A program made the position numbers and the translations under genes. Positions 1 to 5,029 of a stretch of 5,814 nt of DNA are shown in pieces; position 1 is the stretch's first letter; each line of letters opens with the position of its first letter. The notes beneath the pieces were generated by a model. It had not been told where the DNA came from. It saw only the letters and a list, made by a program, of their open reading frames with translations, and did not search any database. The DNA comes from Paenibacillaceae bacterium (GTDB taxonomy: Bacteria > Bacillota > Bacilli > Paenibacillales > YIM-B00363), in assembly GCA_018969805.1 (NCBI GenBank), contig JAGWXQ010000100.1:1-5814 (forward strand). The letters are read 5' to 3'.

Positions 1-2
1 TG

Positions 3-2246
3 AACTATGCTTTGTGTGCGTATCAAGTAGTTTTCGGTGGAGGTGTTCAAGTATCGACGAGGCCACCACTATTTACGAATCCAATAGGGTTTGCAATTGA
101 GAGGCTTGCGATCCCAATTGTAAACAAACTTTTGCAGCAGACGATCAAATTGACAGAAAATATTTCGTTGCAGTTTGGTCCAACAATTGGTCTCGGTCCA
201 AACGGACTTGCGATCGGTGGGAACCTGTTGTGTGGCAACATCGGTGTGGGGCAACATACCGGATCTGCTTGCCTGACGTACAATTCAAATACGAACAAAG
301 TGGGCTACGCGCTGGAGTATAATTTTGACTCCAACAAAAATACGAATAAAATTCACGGAAGCTACGGCGCGGTTCTCGGGTACGAAAATAGTTTTGCCGG
401 TGGAGACGACAAAATTGAAGTGTGTGCAAACGGCACGATCTCGTGGGATTCCCAGGCATACAAACTCAAATCATGCGCCGAACGATCAGAAGACCGCATT
501 TCCTCCGTTATGTTTGATGTCGAGCGGGTATCGTTGCGCATGGCAACAACGAAAAGCAACAATAAAATCTATTTTCCAAGTGAGGGCATAGGGGTCAATG
601 TGAAATGGAACACGATCTCGAATGCGATCAATGCTACATTGACGTACAGCAACTACGATCGCAATGAACGACACAATCTCAGAGCGGAATTTGATAAAGA
701 TGGTGTCGATTTTGGTTACGATGTCAATAAGGGTTTGAATTATCATAAATGTAGAATGGAAGGAATAAATATAGAAGCAGATAATCTTTATGAAATCGCT
801 GAAAAAAAAGCTGAAAACGATTATATCAAATCTCAAACTAAAGAATCGATAAATCCTGGGGAGCCTATTATACAGGGGCCTCCTCAACTACCAAAGGACA
901 AAAATAAGTACTTTGGAACCTCAGATGAGGATCGTAATAATATAAGACAAGGAATGTTAAAAACATTTTTGGAATCACCAGTTCACGCTGCGACGAGAAA
1001 CAAAATTTTTAAAGATTGTCAAATTAGAGTGCTAGGAAACCTATCGGTTGATGAAAATGATGTAGAAATTGAGAAACAAAAGGTCATTGATAGAAATGAC
1101 GCAGGTTATGACGCGCATATTTCTATTTGTACAAGAGAATTAGAAAAGGTAATTTCACAAAATCGTTCTCAATTTACATCAGATGACCCAGTAGTAAAAG
1201 ATGCAAACAATAATTATCGAGCCATGTTCATGGATTCCTGCGTGCAAGATCAAACTATAAAAAATATATCCTTTCAATGCGGTATAAAAAAAGAAATGTT
1301 AGAAAAATCGAAAAAACAGAAAGTTGATTTGAATGATTGCATAAAGAAAGAAACAGATAATATAAAAGAACAGAATCTAATGCGTGAACGAGGCGAAGCC
1401 CGTTGGAATTCAATCAGGGGCAGTCTTTCTGAAGAAGATGCCATAAAGTATCTTGACAAGACACTCTTTCATAATATTTCTTTCAATGTAACGTGTCAAA
1501 GTAAGCGTAAAAAAATTGCACCAAATACGTATGAGTCTGTTTTTGGTTGTGGATTTAGTGCGTTCAACTCATCACAAGTAAATTTTGAATTTGATCGATC
1601 GATTCAAGAACCGAAGCCATCCGAACCAGCCGGTTTTAACCTCTTGGATGTGAAAGCGACTGAATTTGGTACAGTCATTGTTTCGTTTGATCAACCGGTA
1701 TCCGCGAGATCGCTGACTGAGGATGCATTTAAATTCACCTATACCGCTAATGGGGTTCCAATTTATCGTTTTGGAACATTTGGTGGTGTCAGTGAAGATA
1801 ACAAAACGTTTACGATATTGTATACCGCAAAAAAAGGTGCGAACTACACATTGGAAGTGCGCGATGTGAGGAACATGGAGGGAGTCGCGCTTGATGCTGC
1901 GAAATCTTCGAAAGTGTTTGCGGGCGTTGATCAAGCACCATTAAAATTGGTGCGGACAATTGCGATGAACGATGGGACGATAAAAATTGAGTTTAATCAA
2001 TTTTTATCGATAAATCCGAACAATCCGCCAAGCATTATCGTGTCATATACAGATGGGACTGTGTTTAAGCAACAATACGCCAAAGCACTCACGGTAGAAG
2101 GGCGCAAAACGATCATTGCAGATTTTGCTACGATGCCGAATGTGGAATATACGATTACGGTGAACAATGTGCAAGCGGTTAATGGAATGGGTATTGGGGC
2201 GGGGGATCCGAAGGTCACATTTTATGGTGTCGGAAAAAATAATTGA
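3..2246 (+). CDS. Large probable cell-surface or secreted protein with two C-terminal Ig-like domains, 5' end missing
   Basis: I do not recognise this protein as a whole. The frame is open to the left edge, so the TTG at 12 is probably not the start and signal-peptide evidence is out of view. Residue numbers count from that TTG (744 residues to the TGA at 2244-2246). Residues 1-245 are rich in Gly, Asn, Thr and alternating hydrophobic residues, suggesting beta strands, with Cys at 74, 87, 138, 155 and 247. Residues 250-535 are charged, Lys/Glu/Asn-rich and probably largely helical, with Cys at 336, 373, 410, 423, 443, 495 and 513. Residues 543-739 form two cysteine-free Ig-like domains. The linker (QEPKPSEPAG) resembles a domain hinge. 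There is no LPXTG motif, C-terminal membrane helix or cell-wall-binding repeat; the chain ends just after the second Ig-like domain. The many cysteines and the Ig-like domains suggest an exported protein with disulfides, which is inference. A terminator follows directly. The middle is much more AT-rich than the flanks, suggesting a mosaic origin. Confidence 0.75.
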   Translation, partial: NYALCAYQVVFGGGVQVSTRPPLFTNPIGFAIERLAIPIVNKLLQQTIKLTENISLQFGPTIGLGPNGLAIGGNLLCGNIGVGQHTGSACLTYNSNTNKVGYALEYNFDSNKNTNKIHGSYGAVLGYENSFAGGDDKIEVCANGTISWDSQAYKLKSCAERSEDRISSVMFDVERVSLRMATTKSNNKIYFPSEGIGVNVKWNTISNAINATLTYSNYDRNERHNLRAEFDKDGVDFGYDVNKGLNYHKCRMEGINIEADNLYEIAEKKAENDYIKSQTKESINPGEPIIQGPPQLPKDKNKYFGTSDEDRNNIRQGMLKTFLESPVHAATRNKIFKDCQIRVLGNLSVDENDVEIEKQKVIDRNDAGYDAHISICTRELEKVISQNRSQFTSDDPVVKDANNNYRAMFMDSCVQDQTIKNISFQCGIKKEMLEKSKKQKVDLNDCIKKETDNIKEQNLMRERGEARWNSIRGSLSEEDAIKYLDKTLFHNISFNVTCQSKRKKIAPNTYESVFGCGFSAFNSSQVNFEFDRSIQEPKPSEPAGFNLLDVKATEFGTVIVSFDQPVSARSLTEDAFKFTYTANGVPIYRFGTFGGVSEDNKTFTILYTAKKGANYTLEVRDVRNMEGVALDAAKSSKVFAGVDQAPLKLVRTIAMNDGTIKIEFNQFLSINPNNPPSIIVSYTDGTVFKQQYAKALTVEGRKTIIADFATMPNVEYTITVNNVQAVNGMGIGAGDPKVTFYGVGKNN
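1638..2228 (+). repeat. Two tandem SbsA/Big_5-like Ig domains in the surface protein
   Basis: The encoded segments, residues 543-638 and 645-739, share a layout. Each opens with a strand of the form L-x-V-x-x-hydrophobic, then a turn with GT and a strand (TVIVSFDQPV in the first, TIKIEFNQFL in the second). A central strand pair follows, then a Y-T-hydrophobic-x-V strand (YTLEVRDVRNMEG, YTITVNNVQAVNG) and a closing strand ending in F-x-GV (VFAGVD, TFYGVG). This opening 'V-x-F-[DN]-x-x' and closing 'Y-T-hydrophobic-x-V-x-x-V-x-x-x-x-G' pattern is typical of the bacterial Ig-like SbsA/Big_5 class found in S-layer and other surface proteins. The two copies are clearly diverged at sequence level. 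Assignment is from pattern recognition, not from a profile search. Confidence 0.65.
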
Positions 2247-2247
2247 G

Positions 2248-2272
2248 GAGCCGATACAACGGCTCTTTTTTT
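2248..2272 (+). terminator. Intrinsic terminator after the surface-protein gene
   Basis: A perfect 6-bp GC-rich stem, GAGCCG (2248-2253) with CGGCTC (2260-2265), encloses a 6-base loop (ATACAA) and is followed at once by seven T residues (2266-2272) and further T runs. It begins one base after the TGA at 2244-2246. This is a textbook Rho-independent terminator on the + strand. It should separate the surface-protein transcript from the wecB-atp genes. Confidence 0.92.
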
Positions 2273-2340
2273 CTTTTTCTTTTTTTTTCTCATTTCTGCT
2301 CGTCCTGGCTTCTTCGCCGCTTTTCTTTTTTTTTGTTTCT
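2266..2340 (+). other. Pyrimidine-rich intergenic tract
   Basis: These 75 bases hold only about 8 purines and include several T runs, the longest in 2326-2334. The left end is the U-tract of the terminator. The right end lies at about -40 to -25 relative to the start predicted from the -10 at 2349, where A/T tracts can act as an UP-like or bent promoter element. No convincing gene or second hairpin is visible inside it. A regulatory or structural role is inference. Confidence 0.5.
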
Positions 2341-2345
2341 TGGCA

Positions 2346-2354
2346 TGGTATACT
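2346..2354 (+). promoter_or_regulatory. Probable extended -10 promoter for wecB and the atp genes
   Basis: TGGTATACT reads as an extended -10 element: TG, one base, then TATACT, which differs from the TATAAT consensus at one position. No good TTGACA match sits 16-18 bases upstream, where the DNA is a T tract; extended -10 promoters often tolerate a poor -35. Transcription would start near 2361, giving a leader of only about 17 bases with the ribosome binding site at its very 5' end. The site lies just downstream of the terminator, where a new promoter is needed. Confidence 0.5.
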
Positions 2355-2361
2355 GAGTGCG

Positions 2362-2367
2362 AAGGGG
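2362..2367 (+). promoter_or_regulatory. Ribosome binding site that sets the wecB start
   Basis: AAGGGG lies 10 bases before the GTG at 2378. This favours that GTG over the in-frame GTG at 2357, which precedes the site and would add seven residues (MRRGWCA) absent from the family's usual N terminus. Confidence 0.6.
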
Positions 2368-2377
2368 ATGGTGTGCG

Positions 2378-3538
2378 GTGTCAAAACGCAAGGTCATGCT
2401 TGTATTTGGCGTGCGTCCAGAGGCCATTAAGATGGCTCCGCTTGTGCTGGCTTTGGCGCAGCATGACGCGATGGAACCGTGCGTCGTCGTCACGGCGCAG
2501 CACCGCGCACTGCTTGATCACGTATTGCATACGTTCGGCATTCATCCTGCCCATGATTTGGACGTCATGCAGCAACAGCAGACGCTTGAAGACATCAGTG
2601 TGCGCGTTCTTGAGCGGCTTGCGCCGGTCATGCGTGCGGAGCGTCCGGACATTGTGCTCGTGCACGGAGATACATTGACGACATTTTTGGCAAGTTATGT
2701 CGCTTTTTTGCAGTGCATTCGTGTGGGTCATGTGGAGGCGGGCTTGCGCACGTGGGACAAACATGCACCGTATCCCGAAGAAATGAACCGCCAGCTGACC
2801 GGTGTGTTGGCGGATGTGCATTTTGCCCCGACCAAGTGGGCGCAAGACAATTTGTTGCGCGAACAAAAAGATGCAGACTCGATTTTTGTCACGGGCAATA
2901 CGATTACGGACGTGCCTGCGTTGCTCGCGCAACGCAGTGCTGCGCATGCGATCGGGGCGTGGTGTGCAAATCGGCGTGTCGTTCTCGTGACAGCGCATCG
3001 GCGGGAGTCGCACGGAGACGCGCATCGGCGGGTTTTTCGTGCGATTCGTAGGCTTGTCGAACGCATCCCCGATGTTGTCGTCGTGTACCCGGTGCATCCT
3101 TCACCTGCGGTGCGTGACGTGGCAGAGGAAGAGTTGTCTGGGCACGAACGCATTCGGTTGATTGATCCGCTTGGGCTTGTCGAGATGTACGATATGTACC
3201 GATTGGCATATCTTATTTTGACGGACTCCGGGGGTGTGCAAGAAGAAGCGCCATCATTTGGTGTGCCTGTACTCGTCTTGCGTGATACGACGGAGCGACC
3301 AGAAGGTGTGGCGGCAGGCACGCTGCGGCTCGTCGGTACAGATGAGGAGCGCGTTTTTTCGGAGGCGTGGACATTGCTTACAGATGCACGAGCGTATCGC
3401 GCGATGGCATCGGTAGCCAATCCGTTTGGGGACGGACGTGCGAGCGCGCGTATCGTTGAGGCATTGGAATATACGTTTGGGATGCGTATGCAGCGACCGG
3501 AGCCGTTTGTTCCTGGTCGTAAGGAGTGTGGCGTATGA
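2378..3538 (+). CDS. wecB: UDP-N-acetylglucosamine 2-epimerase, non-hydrolysing (WecB/MnaA)
   Basis: This cytoplasmic enzyme interconverts UDP-GlcNAc and UDP-ManNAc, supplying ManNAc for wall teichoic acid linkage units or other surface polysaccharides. The 386-residue product has the normal family length and a GT-B-like two-domain fold. Visible motifs in order are FGVRPEAIKMAPL (10-22), VHGDT (95-99), HVEAGLRT (118-125), PEEMNRQ (133-139), VTGNTITD (171-178), VTAHRRES (204-211), YPVHPSP (237-243) and the nucleotide-sugar site TDSGGVQEEAPSFGVPVLVLR (282-302), then TTERPEG (304-310). D98, E120, E134 and H207 match the residues implicated in catalysis in characterised epimerases. Small departures are HRRES where HRREN is usual and YPVHPSP where YPVHLNP is usual. 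The start is GTG, chosen by the site at 2362-2367. The stop codon overlaps the atpI start, so the two are probably co-transcribed. mnaA next to the atp operon is a known arrangement in Bacillus. Confidence 0.95.
   Translation: MSKRKVMLVFGVRPEAIKMAPLVLALAQHDAMEPCVVVTAQHRALLDHVLHTFGIHPAHDLDVMQQQQTLEDISVRVLERLAPVMRAERPDIVLVHGDTLTTFLASYVAFLQCIRVGHVEAGLRTWDKHAPYPEEMNRQLTGVLADVHFAPTKWAQDNLLREQKDADSIFVTGNTITDVPALLAQRSAAHAIGAWCANRRVVLVTAHRRESHGDAHRRVFRAIRRLVERIPDVVVVYPVHPSPAVRDVAEEELSGHERIRLIDPLGLVEMYDMYRLAYLILTDSGGVQEEAPSFGVPVLVLRDTTERPEGVAAGTLRLVGTDEERVFSEAWTLLTDARAYRAMASVANPFGDGRASARIVEALEYTFGMRMQRPEPFVPGRKECGV
3521..3526 (+). promoter_or_regulatory. Ribosome binding site that sets the atpI start
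   Basis: AAGGAG inside the end of wecB lies 8 bases before the ATG at 3535. This rules out the in-frame GTG at 3526, which overlaps the site itself. Confidence 0.8.
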
Positions 3539-3861
3539 CCATCTTCATGTGGGGGTCAGTGGTATTGGTCATTATGGGCATTTCGATGGTGTCCTTTGAA
3601 CGTGCAATTGCGTACGGTGTGTGCCTCGGTCTCGTGCTCGGAGTGGGGCAAGCGTGGATGCTGCATCGTGCGATCGATCGGTGGTCGCAGGGACGCGCGC
3701 GCAGCATCGGTACGGGGATGCGGCTCGCTGTGCACGGTGTGTGCATTGCGCTGTTTATGCACAGTGCGATCGATATTGCATGGTGGGCGGTATGCATTGG
3801 GGTCGTTGGTGTACCGATGATCATTGTTTTGCGTGCTTTCGTACAATTATCCCAAAAGTGA
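3535..3861 (+). CDS. atpI: ATP synthase subunit I (AtpI), small membrane accessory protein
   Basis: The 108-residue product is almost wholly hydrophobic, with four likely membrane helices at about 4-21, 24-44, 62-80 and 83-105. The loop between helices 2 and 3 carries basic residues (HRAIDRWSQGRAR, 44-56), so it is probably cytoplasmic. AtpI proteins are poorly conserved. The call rests on size, the four-helix layout, the Gly-Met-Arg-Leu start of helix 3 (61-64) and the position directly before atpB. In other bacteria AtpI helps c-ring assembly or stability and has been linked to magnesium uptake; it is usually not essential. The start ATG overlaps the wecB stop (ATGA at 3535-3538), pointing to translational coupling. 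The function is inferred mainly from context. Confidence 0.85.
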   Translation: MTIFMWGSVVLVIMGISMVSFERAIAYGVCLGLVLGVGQAWMLHRAIDRWSQGRARSIGTGMRLAVHGVCIALFMHSAIDIAWWAVCIGVVGVPMIIVLRAFVQLSQK

Positions 3862-3892
3862 CGATGTTGGGTAGCGCAAACAATGATCGGTG

Positions 3893-3901
3893 TGGTATAT
3901 T
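3893..3901 (+). promoter_or_regulatory. Possible internal promoter between atpI and atpB
   Basis: TGGTATATT has the same extended -10 form as the element before wecB (TGGTATACT). The sequence 17 bases upstream (AGCGCA) is not a -35 match. A transcript would start near 3907 and give atpB a leader of about 55 bases. The 101-base atpI-atpB gap is the longest in the cluster, leaving room for a separate promoter, but no direct evidence exists in the window. Confidence 0.35.
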
Positions 3902-3939
3902 CATGGGGTAGGATTGTTCGGGAGTGGTGGTGTGTCCAC

Positions 3940-3950
3940 AAAGGAGGTGA
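3940..3950 (+). promoter_or_regulatory. Perfect but distant Shine-Dalgarno sequence of atpB
   Basis: AAAGGAGGTGA matches the full anti-Shine-Dalgarno complement. The only sensible in-frame start is ATG at 3963: the codons upstream are CGT, AAT, AAA and ATA, then a TGA stop at 3948. The gap from GGAGG (ends 3947) to ATG is therefore 15 bases, longer than the usual 5-10, and is A-rich. Confidence 0.75.
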
Positions 3951-3962
3951 ATAAAAAATCGT

Positions 3963-4730
3963 ATGCATGAAGCTCCGGTCATTATCGTAGCGGGGTTGCA
4001 CGTGGATTTGTCAGCGATATTGATGATTTTTGTGACCAGTGTACTTGTGTTGGGTTTGGGGATGATGTCGGTGCGGTCGTTGTCGATGACAAATCCCGGA
4101 GCGTTGCAGCAGTTTATGGAGTGGCTTGTGGATTTTGTGCGTCAGACGATCGCGGGTGCGATGGACATGCACAAAGGACGTGCGTTTGTCGCACTCGGGT
4201 TGTCGCTCATCATGTTTATTTTTATTGCAAACATGCTCGGGTTGCCGTTTGCGATTGTGACGAAGCACGATGTGCCGTTTTCGCTGTGGGGTTTTGATGT
4301 CGTGACGGTGTCTGAGGCACTCGCGAAAAAGGGACATGCGGAAGTCGTATGGTGGAAATCACCGACGGCAGATGCGTCGGTGACGTTGGGGCTTGCGCTC
4401 GTGGTCATTGCGCTGTCGCATTTTTTGGGGATCACGCGCAATACTGCGGCGTACGTACGGCACTATTTCCATCCGCATCCTTTGTTTTTTCCCATCCATA
4501 TCGTGGAGCAGCTGTCGAGCTTTCTTACACTCGGTTTGCGTCTGTATGGAAACATCTTTGCCGGCGAAGTGTTGATTGCGGTGCTTATTGGCGCAGGCTT
4601 ATTTGGGATACCGGGGTTGATCGTGTGGCAAGGGTTCTCGTTGTTTGTCGGAGCGATTCAGGCGTTTATTTTTGTTATGCTGACGATGGTGTATTTCAGT
4701 CAAAAGCTGAGTGATGCGCACGATCATTGA
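3963..4730 (+). CDS. atpB: F1Fo ATP synthase subunit a (AtpB)
   Basis: Subunit a is the membrane stator protein that provides the two proton half-channels beside the c-ring. The 255-residue product has about six hydrophobic segments. The first is near 12-36, and the second near 73-96 ends in FIANMLGLPF. Then come WWKSPTADASVTLGLAL (130-146), the essential-arginine helix LTLGLRLYGNIFAGE (188-202) and the last helix WQGFSLFVGAIQAFIFVMLT (222-241). R193 is the conserved arginine that interacts with the c-ring carboxylate; E202 and Q233 are other conserved polar residues. The C terminus SQKLSDAHDH is bacillus-like. Compared with Bacillus proteins as I remember them, the extracytoplasmic loop at about 101-129 is longer and the stretch before WQGFS is shorter. 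The stop lies 43 bases before atpE. The protein is expected to be essential for the complex. Confidence 0.97.
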   Translation: MHEAPVIIVAGLHVDLSAILMIFVTSVLVLGLGMMSVRSLSMTNPGALQQFMEWLVDFVRQTIAGAMDMHKGRAFVALGLSLIMFIFIANMLGLPFAIVTKHDVPFSLWGFDVVTVSEALAKKGHAEVVWWKSPTADASVTLGLALVVIALSHFLGITRNTAAYVRHYFHPHPLFFPIHIVEQLSSFLTLGLRLYGNIFAGEVLIAVLIGAGLFGIPGLIVWQGFSLFVGAIQAFIFVMLTMVYFSQKLSDAHDH

Positions 4731-4758
4731 TGGCGGGGCATCGAAGCGCACACATAAT

Positions 4759-4765
4759 GAGGAGG
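4759..4765 (+). promoter_or_regulatory. Strong ribosome binding site of atpE
   Basis: GAGGAGG lies 8 bases before the ATG at 4774 and settles the start. An in-frame ATG at 4711 would overlap the end of atpB and add a hydrophilic extension foreign to c subunits. A strong site fits the need for many copies of subunit c per complex. Confidence 0.85.
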
Positions 4766-4773
4766 AACAGTAC

Positions 4774-4998
4774 ATGGGTGGATTGGCACTTATTGCAGCG
4801 GGCATCGTATTTGGATTGGGTGCACTTGGGGCTGCTCTGGGCAATGGGATGATCGTGAGCAAGACGGTAGAGGGCATTTCGCGGCAACCAGAGCTCAAAG
4901 GTACGTTGCAGACGACGATGTTTATCGGGATCGGGATCGTTGAAGCGTTGCCGATTATTGGGGTTGTTCTTGCATTTTTATTCCTCGGGCGCGCGTAA
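4774..4998 (+). CDS. atpE: F1Fo ATP synthase subunit c (AtpE)
   Basis: Subunit c is the proteolipid that forms the rotating membrane ring. The 74-residue hairpin has helix 1 at about 3-29, with small glycine/alanine-rich packing residues (G10, G14, G16, G19, G23, G25). The polar loop is SRQPELKG (36-43), containing the RQP that contacts F1, and helix 2 lies at about 47-72. The ion-binding carboxylate is E57 in GIVEALPIIG (54-63). Q/S residues typical of sodium-binding rings are not at the matching places: N24 follows G23 and A58 follows E57. Proton coupling is therefore the likelier reading. Length and sequence are normal for Bacilli. It sits between atpB (43 bases upstream) and atpF (31 bases downstream) in the same operon. 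Confidence 0.97.
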   Translation: MGGLALIAAGIVFGLGALGAALGNGMIVSKTVEGISRQPELKGTLQTTMFIGIGIVEALPIIGVVLAFLFLGRA

Positions 4999-5015
4999 AC
5001 AACCTGATGTACAGT

Positions 5016-5022
5016 AAAGGGG
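5016..5022 (+). promoter_or_regulatory. Ribosome binding site that sets the GTG start of atpF
   Basis: AAAGGGG lies 7 bases before the GTG at 5030. The in-frame ATG at 5051 has only GGGAG two bases away from it and would remove the start of the membrane anchor, so GTG is preferred. Confidence 0.75.
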
Positions 5023-5029
5023 TGGGTTT

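Noticed and set aside
12..14. TTG as the start codon of the surface-protein gene
   Set aside because: The frame is open to the window edge, no ribosome binding site precedes it, and no signal peptide follows, so it is more likely an internal codon of a cut gene.
802..809. Run of eight A residues as a phase-variation or slippage site in the surface gene
   Set aside because: The frame is intact, the region is generally A-rich, and one short homopolymer is not enough without strain variation data.
2307..2318. Small inverted repeat GGC-TTCTTC-GCC in the pyrimidine tract as a second terminator
   Set aside because: The three-base-pair stem is too weak to call.
2357..2377. GTG at 2357 as an earlier start for wecB
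   Set aside because: It adds seven residues not typical of the family and lies before, not after, the AAGGGG site; it would also fall upstream of the predicted transcription start.
2381..3420. Long open frames on the minus strand over wecB (2381-3097 and 2728-3420)
   Set aside because: They lie opposite a clearly coding gene with all its motifs, have low-complexity Arg/Ser/Thr/His-rich translations, and resemble no family.
3378..4001. 207-codon minus-strand frame over the atpI region
   Set aside because: It is antisense to the wecB end, atpI and the atpB start; its translation is His/Thr/Pro-rich, as expected from the reverse of G/T-rich coding DNA.
4711..4773. N-terminal extension of AtpE from ATG 4711
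   Set aside because: It overlaps the atpB end, is hydrophilic and unlike c subunits, and a strong GAGGAGG sits before ATG 4774.
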